From Fimbriimonadaceae bacterium (GTDB taxonomy: Bacteria; Armatimonadota; Fimbriimonadia; Fimbriimonadales; Fimbriimonadaceae): 64,000 bases of DNA. Made by a program: the position numbers and the translations under genes. The notes beneath the pieces were generated by a model. It did not search any database. It was not told the DNA's origin and saw nothing but the letters and a program-made list of their open reading frames with translations. Within the stretch, counting starts at the first letter, position 1, and every line of letters starts with the position of its first letter. Positions 25,827 through 35,138 of this stretch are shown here, piece by piece. Where the stretch lies: positions 1,550,001 to 1,614,000 of the forward strand of contig JABAQM010000001.1 of assembly GCA_019187105.1 (NCBI GenBank), read 5' to 3'.

Positions 25827-26096
25827 ATGGCAAACATCCAGTCGATGAAAAAGGACCTGCGCCGAAACGAAAAGGCGCGGGTAGTCAATCAAGCGGTCAA
25901 GAGCTCGCTAAAAACCTACGTCAAGAAGGTTCGCACAGCCGCCGCTGCGAACGACGAGGCGAAAGCAGCGGAAGCCCTGACTGCCGCTTACAAGGCGATC
26001 GACAAGGCCGCCCAGCGTGGGATCATCCACAAGAACCAGGCCGCCAGGCGCAAGTCGCGCGCGGCTGCCGCCGCAATCCCCGCAAAGAAAGCCTAA
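25827..26096 (+). CDS. rpsT: 30S ribosomal protein S20
   Basis: An 89-residue Lys/Ala-rich helical protein that binds 16S rRNA early in 30S assembly. It has the S20 pattern MANIQSMKKDLRRNEKARV, VKSSLKTYVKKV, AYKAIDKAAQRGIIHKNQAARRKSR. A TACAAT box at 25797-25802 and GGAGAA before the ATG give it its own leadered promoter. It converges on the L,D-transpeptidase gene with a 1-bp gap. Confidence 0.97.
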   Translation: MANIQSMKKDLRRNEKARVVNQAVKSSLKTYVKKVRTAAAANDEAKAAEALTAAYKAIDKAAQRGIIHKNQAARRKSRAAAAAIPAKKA

Positions 26097-26097
26097 C

Positions 26098-26598
26098 TCA
26101 GCCTTTTTCGAGCTTGGCCACGACCTGCTTGCCATGGGTATGCAGGTCGGTTTCTTTTTCGATCCTGACCCACGTGTCAAGCGTGGCCCATCCAAACAGC
26201 TTTTGAGCGTTGTCCTTCTTCAGCCGGATGCAGCCGTGTGACGCCGGCCGGCGCGGCACGCTCGGATGAGAATGGATCGCGATGAGACGCCGTCTTCCGC
26301 CCTTGACGATATCCAGACGAAGGGAATAAGGGATCTCCACGCTGCCAAACTCGGGCAAGGCCCGGTTGTACCGGCGCTTCTCACGGACTCGGAAGGTGCC
26401 TGCTGGAGTGGCGTTGTTTCGGCCGGTGGAGCAGTTGGCGGTCAGGACCACCTGGCCGTGCTGAATCGCTTGCAGCCGCTGAGTCTTGAGGTCCACCACG
26501 ATAAGCCGTGGATAGGAGACCTCCGCGCCGGCTGCTCCAGCAAGGGCCAGGGCGGCAACAACAGAGAGCGGTCGGTTGATGAGAACCATCCCTATCAT
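26098..26598 (-). CDS. L,D-transpeptidase (YkuD domain)
   Basis: A 166-residue exported enzyme with a signal peptide (LSVVAALALAGAAGA). The YkuD catalytic motif is intact: IHSHPSVPRRPASHGCIRL has the conserved His and the SHGC nucleophile Cys. Upstream strands (YPRLIVVDLKTQRLQAI, ANCSTGRNNATPAGTFRV) match the family. These enzymes make 3-3 crosslinks in peptidoglycan or attach proteins to it, outside the cytoplasmic membrane. The start may instead be the ATG at 26589. Confidence 0.93.
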   Translation of the reverse strand: MIGMVLINRPLSVVAALALAGAAGAEVSYPRLIVVDLKTQRLQAIQHGQVVLTANCSTGRNNATPAGTFRVREKRRYNRALPEFGSVEIPYSLRLDIVKGGRRRLIAIHSHPSVPRRPASHGCIRLKKDNAQKLFGWATLDTWVRIEKETDLHTHGKQVVAKLEKG

Positions 26599-26707
26599 GT
26601 TCGGCGCAGCTTGGCTCTCCCCTTAGCGCCAATAACTTAGATTCTCGACCAGCCGTGCCAGTGCCCGACGACGCTCATTTTGAGTCCAAAGACCTACTGC
26701 TCGCGGG

Positions 26708-26713
26708 TACCCT
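26708..26713 (+). promoter_or_regulatory. -10 box (TACCCT), leaderless type
   Basis: GGGTACCCT ends 6 nt before the thiolase ATG at 26720. No Shine-Dalgarno site is present. Confidence 0.45.
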
Positions 26714-26719
26714 GAGACC

Positions 26720-27898
26720 ATGAGCGACGTCGTCATTCTTTCCGGCGTGAGGACTCCGATTGGCGCCTTCCAAGGCTCGCTAAGCGGGTTCACTGCCCCC
26801 CAGCTGGGATCGTTTGCGATCCGATCCGCGCTTGAGAGGGCGGGAATCCAGGGTGAGGATGTCGACGAAGTGATCATGGGCTGCGTGCTGACCGGCGGCT
26901 TGGGTCAGGCCCCCGCACGACAGGCTTCACTGGGCGCAGGGATTCCGGACTCGGTGCCGTGCATGACGATCAACAAAGTTTGCGGCTCAGGCATGAAGGC
27001 GGCGATGCTGGCCTCCCAGTCGATCCGGCTCAACGATTCCAAGCTTGTCGTGGCTGGCGGAATGGAATCCATGAGCAATGCGCCTTACCTCCTCGACAAG
27101 GCTCGCTCAGGTTATCGAATGGGTCACGGCCAACTTACGGACTCGATGATTCACGATGGCCTGTGGGATCCCTACAACAACGTCCACATGGGAAGCTGCG
27201 GCGACCTGTGCGCGGCCGAATTCAACTTCGGGCGAGAGCAAATCGACACCTATGCTGCCGAAAGCTATCGACGAGTTCAGGCTGCCCAGGAGGCCTGCCG
27301 CCTTTCTGAGGAAATCGTTCCCGTTGAAGTCCCCCAGCGAAAGGGCGATCCGATTCTGTTTTCGGTCGATGAGCAACCGGGCAAGGGCGATCCTTCGAAA
27401 CTGCCGGGACTGAGGCCCGCCTTTGGAAAGGAAGGCGTTACCACCGCGGGCAACGCCAGTTCCATCAACGACGGCGGAGCGGCGATGGTCCTCGCGTGCA
27501 GCGACGAGGCCGAGAAGCGTGGCCTCAAGCCGCTAGGCAAGCTGGTGGCCTACTCCACGTTCGCTCAGAATCCCCAGTGGTTCACGACGGCTCCGGCTGC
27601 AGCGATTGAGAAATTGCTGGCGTCAGCCGGCAAGACCGTGGCCGACATCGACCTCTTCGAAGTCAATGAAGCTTTCGCAGTGGTAGCCATGGTCGTCGCC
27701 CAGAAGGTAGGAATTCCGCACGAAAAGCTCAATGTCAATGGCGGATCCGTCGCGATCGGGCATCCGATTGGCATGACGGGCGCCCGGCTGATCATCACCG
27801 CGCTCCATGAGCTTCGACGCCGCGGCGGAAAGTACGCCATCGCCACGCCGTGCATCGGTGGCGGCGAGGCCACCGCGGTTCTAATCGAAGCCCTATAA
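26720..27898 (+). CDS. Acetyl-CoA C-acetyltransferase (thiolase)
   Basis: A 392-residue thiolase that condenses two acetyl-CoA or cleaves 3-ketoacyl-CoA. The nucleophilic Cys lies in [12 protein letters not shown], the His in [16 protein letters not shown], and the second Cys in [12 protein letters not shown]. The N-terminal [18 protein letters not shown] and middle [12 protein letters not shown] blocks are typical. There are no neighbouring beta-oxidation or PHB genes, so its pathway is open. It ends overlapping the convergent ThuA-like gene by 6 bp. Confidence 0.95.
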   Translation: MSDVVILSGVRTPIGAFQGSLSGFTAPQLGSFAIRSALERAGIQGEDVDEVIMGCVLTGGLGQAPARQASLGAGIPDSVPCMTINKVCGSGMKAAMLASQSIRLNDSKLVVAGGMESMSNAPYLLDKARSGYRMGHGQLTDSMIHDGLWDPYNNVHMGSCGDLCAAEFNFGREQIDTYAAESYRRVQAAQEACRLSEEIVPVEVPQRKGDPILFSVDEQPGKGDPSKLPGLRPAFGKEGVTTAGNASSINDGGAAMVLACSDEAEKRGLKPLGKLVAYSTFAQNPQWFTTAPAAAIEKLLASAGKTVADIDLFEVNEAFAVVAMVVAQKVGIPHEKLNVNGGSVAIGHPIGMTGARLIITALHELRRRGGKYAIATPCIGGGEATAVLIEAL

Positions 27899-28549
27899 CG
27901 CGGCCCAAAGGAATCCGCGACGCATCAGTTCGCGCGGCTCGGCGGCTTCGATGACGTTCGCCTTGTGCCCGAGCGCGTTGTAGAACACCCGGCCCTTGCC
28001 GTAGGACTTGGTCCAAAGGACCGGCATCCTGCACGGATTGGCTTGATGCGGACCGGGATGATCGGGATGCGGGAAGTCGCAGGTCGCAAGGACGTGGTTG
28101 CCCGGATCGACGTGGAGGTAGTACTGCTCGGTTTCGACGTCGAAGTCGGCCAAACCGTCGGTGATCTCATGACCCCGGACCAGGTTGACCCGGTAGCGAA
28201 CTCCGTCGTTCCCCGGGTGGGCGACCCATTGGCCGCCGGTCAGAAACTGCCACTCCGTATCGGCTCGAAACGAATCGCACATGCCGCCATGGCATCCTGC
28301 AATCCCGACCCCACGATCCCCAACGGCCCGAAGAACCGCGTCGCGCTGGTCAGGAGTGATCTCGGCCATCGTGACGACCGGGACAATGAGGCTGAGGCCC
28401 TTGATCGACTCTGCCTCAAGGAAGCCATCAACGCCATTCCGTACTTCCGCGCGGAATCCTTCCGCTTCCAACATGCGCCGAAACAGCTCGGCAACTTTGT
28501 CCGGCTCGTGGCCGTCCCATCCTCCCCAAACGATCAACGCGGTACCCAC
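27893..28549 (-). CDS. ThuA-like (trehalose utilisation) domain protein
   Basis: A 218-residue class I glutamine amidotransferase-fold protein of the ThuA type. Visible are ALIVWGGWDGHEPDKVAELF, the GIAGCHGGMCDSF elbow, the VRGHEITDGL and YYLHVDPGNHVLATC strands, and KSYGKGRVFYNALGH. ThuA domains occur in sugar-related contexts and often act on glycosides; the exact reaction is unknown. It is cytoplasmic by sequence (no leader). The start GTG lies 7 nt after a TAACCT box within a 14-mer shared with the promoter at 63007. Confidence 0.85.
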   Translation of the reverse strand: MGTALIVWGGWDGHEPDKVAELFRRMLEAEGFRAEVRNGVDGFLEAESIKGLSLIVPVVTMAEITPDQRDAVLRAVGDRGVGIAGCHGGMCDSFRADTEWQFLTGGQWVAHPGNDGVRYRVNLVRGHEITDGLADFDVETEQYYLHVDPGNHVLATCDFPHPDHPGPHQANPCRMPVLWTKSYGKGRVFYNALGHKANVIEAAEPRELMRRGFLWAAL

Positions 28550-28556
28550 GACTGCT

Positions 28557-28570
28557 AGGTTACCGGTGCA
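28557..28570 (-). promoter_or_regulatory. -10 box with 14-mer shared with methyltransferase promoter
   Basis: Minus-strand TGCACCGGTAACCT; TAACCT ends 7 nt before the GTG of the ThuA-like gene. The same 14-mer is at 63007-63020. Confidence 0.45.
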
Positions 28571-28606
28571 AAAGAAAAGCAGCCTGCCACCAAACAGACA
28601 GGCTGC
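28569..28606 (-). terminator. Intrinsic terminator after the PKD-like gene
   Basis: On the minus strand a perfect 8-bp stem, GCAGCCTG/CAGGCTGC, has a 12-nt loop and is followed by TTTTCTTTTG. It ends transcription of the queF-ymdB-PKD unit just before the ThuA-like promoter. Confidence 0.85.
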
Positions 28607-28624
28607 GGAGAGTAGTGCTTGGAG

Positions 28625-29626
28625 TTACGGATTTACTTCAATCGTAACCTTGCTTGTTTTGGGCTCCTTGAGCCCAAACTTGTCGGACACCGTCAGGGTG
28701 ACCACGAATTTGCCCGGCTTGCGGAACTTTCGCTTGACGGTCATGCCTTCTGCATCGACCGCAACGCCATCCGAAGCGTCGAAGTCCCAGGAGTACACGA
28801 GAACGCTCGAACCAGCCGATCCATAGCCGCGGAACTCGACCTCGTCACCGAGAGCGAGGTTCATGTCCGTATTCTGAAGCTCGGCGTAAATTGGGGTGGA
28901 ATCGTTGATCACCACCATTTCGCCAAGATAAAACGTGGCCGTCGAGTCCCCGCTGATCACGATGTCGGAGATGGCTTTGTTAGTCCGACCGAGTCCGGCA
29001 ATGGCTTGGAGCGGGACGGCGATGTTTCGCCAACCGCGGTCATTGGGTGCGCTTGTCATGGCGTCCACATAACACTCGCTCTTCATTCCGTCGCTCGTCG
29101 TAAAGATCAAGCGAAGCGATCTGAGCGGCGCGGCGGTTACCGAAACGCTGGAATCGGTACCGGAGCCACCGGTTTTGCCGCCGCCAACGGTTGATCCTTC
29201 GTTGCCGATGCCGCCAGGATTCCCGGCGCCGGTCTTGCCGCCACCACCGGTACCAACTGAGCCAGGCTGCGAGTTGGACCCCCCACCGGTCTTGCCACCG
29301 CTGCCCAGCGTTACCGAACTGTCAGCGAGACGGACGGTAAGCATAAGGAGATTGTTCTTGTCCGCATACAACTGAGACAGGTCGACCGGTTTGGCAAACC
29401 GAATGATTCCGCCTTGGAAGTAGTTGCGGGTGGAAATTCGGATCGACGTCGTTCCCTCGACGGCGATGTCGTCCGTTTCCGTGATCTGACCGCTGCCCCA
29501 AGACGATACGGAAATGCCTTGATCCTTCAGCGTCCGGCCGGCGGTGTAAATGCCGGTCGCGACTTGAGCTGAAGCAATCGCGGCGATGCCGGCGGCAAGT
29601 GCGGTCGAGATAAAGCGAATCTTCAT
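28625..29626 (-). CDS. Secreted protein with PKD-like domain and Gly-rich insert
   Basis: A 333-residue secreted protein (signal peptide MKIRFISTALAAGIAAIASAQ). A beta-sandwich resembling a carbohydrate-binding module starts at about residue 30 (TTSIRISTRNYFQGGIIRF, NNLLMLTVRLADSS). It is interrupted by a ~55-residue Gly/Ser/Thr insert with three GGKTG units, then resumes (LRSLRLIFTTSDG, WRNIAVPLQAIAGLG, ATFYLGEMVVI). The C-terminal domain is PKD/Ig-like (DEVEFRGYGSAGSSVLVYSWDFDASDG, GKFVVTLTVSDKFG). The start at 29626 is set by AGGA upstream. It lies 5 bp after ymdB. Binding partner unknown. Confidence 0.8.
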   Translation of the reverse strand: MKIRFISTALAAGIAAIASAQVATGIYTAGRTLKDQGISVSSWGSGQITETDDIAVEGTTSIRISTRNYFQGGIIRFAKPVDLSQLYADKNNLLMLTVRLADSSVTLGSGGKTGGGSNSQPGSVGTGGGGKTGAGNPGGIGNEGSTVGGGKTGGSGTDSSVSVTAAPLRSLRLIFTTSDGMKSECYVDAMTSAPNDRGWRNIAVPLQAIAGLGRTNKAISDIVISGDSTATFYLGEMVVINDSTPIYAELQNTDMNLALGDEVEFRGYGSAGSSVLVYSWDFDASDGVAVDAEGMTVKRKFRKPGKFVVTLTVSDKFGLKEPKTSKVTIEVNP

Positions 29627-29631
29627 GTTTC

Positions 29632-30417
29632 TCATTCCTGGTTGGCAACCCGAACGCGGCTAATGCCGGTCGCGCGGCCTGTATCTGTTTCGACGTCGAT
29701 GACCACCCCAGAGATTACACCAACCCCATCGGCAACCTCGAATTTCTGCGGCAATGAGGTACGGAACCGGTTGAGGATGATCGATCTGTCCATGCCTAGT
29801 ACGCCATTTTCCGGCCCGCACATCCCGACGTCGGTGATGGCGGCCGTCCCCCCTGGCAAGACTCGCTCGTCGGCGGTCGTGACATGAGTATGGGTGCCCA
29901 CGACTGCCGTAACCCGGCCCTCCAAGTGATATGCCATCGCGATCTTTTCGCTCGTCGCCTCGGCATGAAAGTCCACGAAGATGTGGGATGTGGTCTCGGC
30001 GGCCACCATTTCTTCCGTAAGGCGAAACGGATCATCGTAACCGTCGAGGAATACCCGCCCGCAGAGGTTGTAGATCGCGAGCGTAACGCCCTCCCTGGTG
30101 ACTTCGCAACGCCCGATGCCGGGTGCTCCCGCGGGCAGATTGGCGGGACGAATAATGGGATGGCCGGCATCGAGATATCCGAAGATTTCGCGCTTGTTGA
30201 AGGCGTGGTTGCCAAGCGTTATCGCGTCCACGCCCGCCTTGAAGAGGTCCTCGGCGATATCCGGCGTAATCCCAACGCCCGATGCCGCATTCTCCCCGTT
30301 GGCGATCACGAACCTTGGCTGATGGTCCTGCAGGAGCTTGGGCAGATGCCGCTTCACGGCTTCCCGGCCGGGCCGCCCGACAATGTCACCCAGGAAGAGA
30401 ATCCGGTACGTGCTCAC
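29632..30417 (-). CDS. ymdB: YmdB-family metallophosphoesterase
   Basis: A 261-residue cytoplasmic phosphodiesterase family (TIGR00282). Metal-binding blocks: [67 protein letters not shown] and [16 protein letters not shown]. Bacillus YmdB hydrolyses 2',3'-cyclic nucleotides and affects biofilm choice; that role is not shown here. GTG start at 30417 overlaps the queF stop by 4 bp. Confidence 0.95.
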   Translation of the reverse strand: MSTYRILFLGDIVGRPGREAVKRHLPKLLQDHQPRFVIANGENAASGVGITPDIAEDLFKAGVDAITLGNHAFNKREIFGYLDAGHPIIRPANLPAGAPGIGRCEVTREGVTLAIYNLCGRVFLDGYDDPFRLTEEMVAAETTSHIFVDFHAEATSEKIAMAYHLEGRVTAVVGTHTHVTTADERVLPGGTAAITDVGMCGPENGVLGMDRSIILNRFRTSLPQKFEVADGVGVISGVVIDVETDTGRATGISRVRVANQE

Positions 30418-30764
30418 TCTGGCGCCGGCCCCGTTTCCGCCACGACCACGGAGCTGATACCGCCTCGCACGTTGAAGTGGCCGGTTACCCGCATCCAGCG
30501 CGGCTGGCAAGCCGCCACGAGCTCATCGAGAATCCGATTGACCACCGCCTCATAAAAGATGCCTTCGTTTCGGAAGCCATAGTAGTAGAGCTTCAGGGCC
30601 TTCAGCTCAAGGCAAAGGGCGTCGGGAACATAGGATAGTTCGACCGTCGCAAAATCCGGCTGCCCGGTTTTGGGACAGACACTGGTGAACTCCGGGCACG
30701 TGTGCGTGATGCGATAGTCCCGGTTTGGATTGGGGTTGGGGAAGGTCTCAAGGGCAGGGGACAT
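30414..30764 (-). CDS. queF: NADPH-dependent 7-cyano-7-deazaguanine reductase
   Basis: A 116-residue single-domain (type I) QueF that reduces preQ0 to preQ1 in queuosine synthesis. The nucleophilic Cys is in [17 protein letters not shown], and the substrate-binding blocks are [19 protein letters not shown] and [24 protein letters not shown] box lies 10 nt before the ATG, back to back with the gpsA promoter. No other queuosine genes are nearby. Confidence 0.97.
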   Translation of the reverse strand: MSPALETFPNPNPNRDYRITHTCPEFTSVCPKTGQPDFATVELSYVPDALCLELKALKLYYYGFRNEGIFYEAVVNRILDELVAACQPRWMRVTGHFNVRGGISSVVVAETGPAPE

Positions 30765-30794
30765 GCCGCGTTTAAGGGTACCTGTGGCCTCGTG

Positions 30795-30800
30795 TAGAAT
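30795..30800 (+). promoter_or_regulatory. -10 box (TAGAAT), leaderless type, gpsA
   Basis: TAGAAT ends 7 nt before the gpsA ATG. A poor -35 (TTAAGG) lies 17 nt further up. Confidence 0.5.
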
Positions 30801-30807
30801 GGCCGCC

Positions 30808-31806
30808 ATGAATGTCGCGGTTATCGGCGCCGGCAGCTGGGGCACCGCATTGGCACTCGTGCTCGCCCGCAATGGTCATGAGGTGGTCTTGATGGGCCGG
30901 AACCCGGAAGACCTGGCTGCGATGACGTCTGTTCGCGAGAATCTCCGCTACCTGCCTGGCTTCGTCATGCCGGACTCCGTGCGTTTCTCGCTGCTTGGCG
31001 ACCCCGATGGCGTCGAGCCCGATTTATGGGTGATGGCGGTGCCCTCTGGCGCCGTGCGGGGCGCCTCGGAATGTCTCGGCCGTACGACCACGCCGATCTT
31101 GGTAGCCGCGAAGGGATTGGAGCTTGGAACGGGCAGGCTGATGAGCGAAGTCGTTGCGGAATCCTGTCCGCTAGCCCCCGTCGCGGCTATCTCCGGCCCG
31201 AATCTGGCAATCGAGCTTGCTCGCGGCATTCCGACGATTTCAATCGTCGCCTCGGAGAACGAAGCGCTCGCCGATTCGGTGCGGTCCGCATTCGCGTCCT
31301 CCGCCCTTCGTGTTTACATCACGGCGGACCTCATCGGAGTCGAACTGGCCGGATCGTTGAAGAACGTCCTCGCCATCGCTGCGGGCATGTCGGACGGACT
31401 GGGCTATGGCGACAACACTAAAGGCGCGATGCTCGCCAGAGGGCTCGGCGAGATGATGCGCTTGGGCCGTGCGCTAGGTGCGATGCCAGAGACGTTTGTC
31501 GGCGTTGCCGGCGTCGGCGACCTATTCGCAACCGCAAACAGCAAGCTGAGCCGAAACTACCGCCTCGGAGTGGCGCTGGGATCAGGAAAAAAACTCGAAG
31601 ATGCGCTTCGGGACCTCGGCCAGGTCGCCGAAGGCGTCCCCACCAGCGAAGCGGTGATGAAGCTGGCCCGGCTGCACCAGGTCGAAATGAAGATCTTCGA
31701 AATGGCGCATGAAGTCATTCGCGGCCGCATCGAGCCGCGGGCCGCGGTGACGCTGCTGATGGAGCGGACACCGAAGTACGAGGGCCTTGCTTTCTCGGGG
31801 TCGTGA
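30808..31806 (+). CDS. gpsA: NAD(P)-dependent glycerol-3-phosphate dehydrogenase
   Basis: A 332-residue enzyme that makes sn-glycerol-3-phosphate for membrane lipids. The Rossmann motif is [22 protein letters not shown]. Conserved blocks include [61 protein letters not shown] (catalytic Lys in SLKN) and [20 protein letters not shown]. The start at 30808 gives the canonical N-terminus [12 protein letters not shown] and lies 7 nt after TAGAAT; ATG 30799 is less likely. Confidence 0.97.
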   Translation: MNVAVIGAGSWGTALALVLARNGHEVVLMGRNPEDLAAMTSVRENLRYLPGFVMPDSVRFSLLGDPDGVEPDLWVMAVPSGAVRGASECLGRTTTPILVAAKGLELGTGRLMSEVVAESCPLAPVAAISGPNLAIELARGIPTISIVASENEALADSVRSAFASSALRVYITADLIGVELAGSLKNVLAIAAGMSDGLGYGDNTKGAMLARGLGEMMRLGRALGAMPETFVGVAGVGDLFATANSKLSRNYRLGVALGSGKKLEDALRDLGQVAEGVPTSEAVMKLARLHQVEMKIFEMAHEVIRGRIEPRAAVTLLMERTPKYEGLAFSGS

Positions 31807-31825
31807 CTCGTGACTTGCGAACTGG

Positions 31826-31831
31826 TAGATT
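31826..31831 (+). promoter_or_regulatory. -10 box (TAGATT), leaderless type
   Basis: TAGATT ends 6 nt before the GTG at 31838. Confidence 0.4.
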
Positions 31832-31837
31832 CGACTC

Positions 31838-32302
31838 GTGGACCTCTCGGTGGCCAAGGATATCGCGATTGTTCTCGGCACGATCGTCGCCCTCGTCACC
31901 TTCTTCTCCGGAACCTGGGAGTACGTCCGCCAGGGTCATCAGCACCGGGCTCAGCACTTCGTGCAGATGCGACGGCGGTTTCTGGAAACACCCCAGTATC
32001 GTGAGATCCTGGACTTGCTCGCGACCAACGACCCTGCCCTCGCCACGATCTCGGTCCAGGAGAAGCGCAACTTCGTCGGCTTTCTCGAAGAGGTTGCCCT
32101 GATGGTGAATTCGGGGCTGATCCGGCGCGATGTTGCCCACTACATGTTCGGCTATTACGTCCTGCTCTGCCAGCGCAGCGAATCCTTCTGGCAGGGGCTC
32201 GACCGGACGAGCCAGTATTGGTCGCTCTTCCGCCAATTCGCGAGCGAGATGGAGCGGATGGGAAACAAGGTGCTACCCTCCCGCCAGCCCCTCAGGTTCT
32301 AG
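31838..32302 (+). CDS. Small membrane-anchored protein, DUF4760-like
   Basis: A 154-residue protein with one N-terminal transmembrane helix (KDIAIVLGTIVALVTFFSGTW) and an amphipathic helical cytoplasmic part (HFVQMRRRFLETPQYREILDLL, FVGFLEEVALMVNSGLIRRDVAHYMF). The pattern of early TM, then a bundle with LIRRDVAHYMFGYY, resembles DUF4760-type proteins of unknown role. It is preceded by a TAGATT box 6 nt before GTG. It lies between gpsA and the convergent phosphatase gene. Confidence 0.7.
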   Translation: MDLSVAKDIAIVLGTIVALVTFFSGTWEYVRQGHQHRAQHFVQMRRRFLETPQYREILDLLATNDPALATISVQEKRNFVGFLEEVALMVNSGLIRRDVAHYMFGYYVLLCQRSESFWQGLDRTSQYWSLFRQFASEMERMGNKVLPSRQPLRF

Positions 32303-32304
32303 AC

Positions 32305-33141
32305 CTAGGGGGTCATACTCGTCGGTCTCAGGCCGTCGCGGGGGTCAGTGAAGAACGGCTTTTGCCATTCTCCATAGACGGGATTGGGGAAAACAATAAA
32401 GTCTCCCCCGAAACGGTACTGATGGCGATCCACCGCCTTGGCCCGTTCCCCCACAGCCGCAAGCCGAGAGGGCTTCGTGGCGGCGAACTTTGGCATGACG
32501 AAAACTTCGGAGAAGTCGCGCAAATTGTCTCCAATGAGCATGACGACTTCAAACTTGTCTCGCGCGATGGCTCGTCGCTCGGTTTTGTCCGAGGTCGTCG
32601 TTTTAAGGAGCAGTCGATCCTGGATGTGAGCGGTACTGAGCCCCAGATGTTCAACAGCCTGGATGGTCGAAGCGCGGTTCTTCTCCAGGCGATTGGAAAT
32701 GTAAACGGGCACCACGCCCTCGGATTCCAGCCATCCGATAAAGGCCTTCGCCCCCGGGACAAGGCGCACTTCTTGCGGGTACTCGGATTCCCATTTCTCC
32801 CAAAGAAGCTCCGAATAGGCCAGCCCATTTCGATCCAGGAAGGACTGAAAGCCGGAATTGTCGATAACCGTTTCATCGAGATCGAGGACTACCGCCCAGG
32901 CTTTGCCGGATCCGGACCGTTTCTTCAGTCGTTCTTTCAACCGCCCGGCGGCATAGCGGTACGTCTGGAGACAAAGCGCCCGGTATTCCCCGCTGGACTG
33001 CATCCAAAGATTTGCGTCGAGGACGCGTTCTTGTGGATTGACCGCATCCTGGACCGCTGCCACCGCAGGCGGCATCTGAGTGCCTACCGTAAGGCCCACG
33101 ACGAGCCCGCCGAGTCCGATGAAGAGCCGGTTACCGCGCAT
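32305..33141 (-). CDS. HAD-family acid phosphatase (class C, lipoprotein e(P4)-like)
   Basis: A 278-residue exported phosphatase. The N-terminal leader is MRGNRLFIGLGGLVVGLTVG, without a lipobox Cys. The HAD motif I is VVLDLDETVIDNS, motif II VYISNR, and motif III/IV are in DKFEVVMLIGDNLRDFSE. The N-terminal helix LWMQSSGEYRALCLQTYRYA is typical of class C enzymes, which dephosphorylate nucleotides outside the cell. Export is expected; anchoring is not by lipid. The start could also be GTG 33171, upstream. Confidence 0.9.
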   Translation of the reverse strand: MRGNRLFIGLGGLVVGLTVGTQMPPAVAAVQDAVNPQERVLDANLWMQSSGEYRALCLQTYRYAAGRLKERLKKRSGSGKAWAVVLDLDETVIDNSGFQSFLDRNGLAYSELLWEKWESEYPQEVRLVPGAKAFIGWLESEGVVPVYISNRLEKNRASTIQAVEHLGLSTAHIQDRLLLKTTTSDKTERRAIARDKFEVVMLIGDNLRDFSEVFVMPKFAATKPSRLAAVGERAKAVDRHQYRFGGDFIVFPNPVYGEWQKPFFTDPRDGLRPTSMTP

Positions 33142-33249
33142 GCGATGATTCTGTCGCAAGGAACCATCCACCGTATGGCCGGGGTTAAGACATGCATACC
33201 CGTCACCCTTTCGAGGGCGGGCGCCGAAACCTCTCCTGCCATCCCGAAG

Positions 33250-33255
33250 TAAAGT
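33250..33255 (+). promoter_or_regulatory. -10 box (TAAAGT), leaderless type
   Basis: TAAAGT ends 7 nt before the ATG of the first ABC ATPase gene; no Shine-Dalgarno site is visible. Confidence 0.4.
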
Positions 33256-33262
33256 AACTCTA

Positions 33263-34186
33263 ATGCCGGTCGCGCAGATTCAAAATCTCACCGTCCAATA
33301 CGGATCGTTCGTGGCCCTGCGTGATTTTTCCGTCGATATTCCGGAAGGCTGCGTCGGCCTTCTTGGACCAAACGGCGCCGGCAAGACGACGCTCATCAAG
33401 ACTCTGCTGGGCTTCATTCAGCCTGCTGGGGGAGGCGGGAACGTGCTGGGGTCGGATATTCGATCACAGGGCCGGGAAATCCGCCAAAAGGTCGGCTTGA
33501 TGCCAGAACAGGATTGCCACCTCCCGGGAATGACCGCCGTCCAATTCGTCGCCTATGCCGGGGAGTTGGCGGGGATGCCCGGTCCGCAGGCGCTACGCCG
33601 TGCCCACGAAGTGCTCGAATACTGCGGCCTCGGCGAAGCGCGGTATCGCAAGGTAGAGACTTACTCGACCGGAATGAAGCAGCGGATTAAGCTGGCTCAG
33701 GCGCTCGTGCATGGGCCGTCGCTGCTGATGCTCGACGAACCGACGAACGGCCTCGACCCGGGCGGACGGGAAGATATGCTCCAGCTGATCCGTTCGATCT
33801 CGCACGGCAAGGGGGTCAACGTGCTGGTGAGCAGCCATCTCCTTCCCGATATCGAACGGGTCTGCGACGAAGTCATCGTAGTCGTGACGGGCCAACTTCG
33901 CGCGAGCGGAGCAATCAAGGACCTCAAACAGCTGGAAGGACATCCCATCGACTTGGAGCTTCGCGAGGAATCGCCCGCCTTTATCAGCGGTTTAGCCAGC
34001 GCCAATTTCGAGCTTCTATCGCAAAGTTCAATGACCGATATCCGAATCAAAGGACAGGGCACGCCAGAGCAAGTCGCGGCCCAGGTGTTCGCAATCGCGA
34101 AGCAGAGTGGAGCACAGATAAGGGGCCTTCAGGTCGCTCAGCGCTCACTCGAGGAAGCATTCTTGGAGGCCGTCAGTGGCAAGTAG
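33263..34186 (+). CDS. ABC transporter ATP-binding protein (ABC-2 type exporter)
   Basis: A 307-residue ATPase. Walker A is LLGPNGAGKTTLIK, the signature is YSTGMKQRIKLAQ (with T instead of G after S), Walker B is LLMLDEPTNGLDP and the switch His is in VNVLVSSHLLPD. The C-terminal ~80 residues form an extra domain typical of exporter ATPases. It pairs with the permease overlapping its end by 11 bp. Substrate unknown. It is the first gene of a four-gene exporter block. Confidence 0.95.
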   Translation: MPVAQIQNLTVQYGSFVALRDFSVDIPEGCVGLLGPNGAGKTTLIKTLLGFIQPAGGGGNVLGSDIRSQGREIRQKVGLMPEQDCHLPGMTAVQFVAYAGELAGMPGPQALRRAHEVLEYCGLGEARYRKVETYSTGMKQRIKLAQALVHGPSLLMLDEPTNGLDPGGREDMLQLIRSISHGKGVNVLVSSHLLPDIERVCDEVIVVVTGQLRASGAIKDLKQLEGHPIDLELREESPAFISGLASANFELLSQSSMTDIRIKGQGTPEQVAAQVFAIAKQSGAQIRGLQVAQRSLEEAFLEAVSGK

Positions 34187-35138
34187 TCACCTCCCTATCG
34201 CCGACCTGTCGTATCGAAACTACGACGGACCCTTGGACTCGCCGACTCGGCGATGGTGGGTCATCGCGCGGGCGTCGATTCTTCAGGCGGTAAAGAAGCG
34301 GCCCTTCTGGTTCTTCCTCGCCTTTGCCTACAGCTACTACCTGGTCATGGGGATTGTCTTTTTCTTCCTCGACCGGGTCGCCCAGTCTTCAGGGCCACGC
34401 GGCGATCAGCTAACCGAACAGTTCTTTGCCCGAATCATTTGGAAGGACCAGTTCCTCCACGGCATCGGAACCGGGCAGATATGGCTTATGGCAACGGCAT
34501 TGCTGCTCGGGGCCGGAGCGATCGCCAACGACAATCGCGCCAACGCGCTGCTCGTGTACTTGAGCAAGCCCTGCACAAAGCTGGATTATCTGATCGGTAA
34601 ATTCGTGGGGATTTGGGTACCGATGGTTGCCGTCATTGCCTTTCCTGGGCTCGTGTTCTACGGCTACTGCATCATGAGCTTCCGGGACTACGGGTTCTTC
34701 ACATCAGACCCCTGGCTGCTGCCCAAGTTCCTTGGCATCGCCGTTCTCAACGCCTTCTTCCAGGCAAGCGTTGTTCTCGGGGTTAGCTCGATGTTCAATC
34801 AGGGCCGGCTGGCGGGAGCGGCTTACGCCGGAATCTACTTCCTGAGCAACTTCTTTACGTCCGCGATGATCATCGCCTGGGCCAATATCTCGATTGACGG
34901 CGGCAAGCCACCAAGCATCGTCGGCCAGCTTTACTATGCATCTATCGATGGCTTGAACTACGGTCTCGCCAAGGCGATCATCGGAACCGATGGCAGCCCG
35001 GTCTTTAACGCTCAGGACCGAACCCCGATGATCCCTGCACCGAGCCTGCTGCCGGTGCTCACCATCGTCTTACTGATTTCAATTGTCTCCCTGGCGATCG
35101 CGTGGCGCCGGATTCGCGCCGTCGAGGTGGTGCGATGA
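34176..35138 (+). CDS. ABC-2 type permease
   Basis: A 320-residue integral membrane protein with about six transmembrane segments (PFWFFLAFAYSYYLVMGIVFFF, IWLMATALLLGAGAIANDN, FVGIWVPMVAVIAFPGLVFYG, YAGIYFLSNFFTSAMIIAWA, LLPVLTIVLLISIVSLAIA). The NDNRANALLVYLSKPCTKLDYL segment after TM2 is the usual ABC-2 coupling region. It is translated from an overlap with the upstream ATPase and overlaps the next ATPase by 4 bp. Confidence 0.9.
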   Translation: MASSHLPIADLSYRNYDGPLDSPTRRWWVIARASILQAVKKRPFWFFLAFAYSYYLVMGIVFFFLDRVAQSSGPRGDQLTEQFFARIIWKDQFLHGIGTGQIWLMATALLLGAGAIANDNRANALLVYLSKPCTKLDYLIGKFVGIWVPMVAVIAFPGLVFYGYCIMSFRDYGFFTSDPWLLPKFLGIAVLNAFFQASVVLGVSSMFNQGRLAGAAYAGIYFLSNFFTSAMIIAWANISIDGGKPPSIVGQLYYASIDGLNYGLAKAIIGTDGSPVFNAQDRTPMIPAPSLLPVLTIVLLISIVSLAIAWRRIRAVEVVR

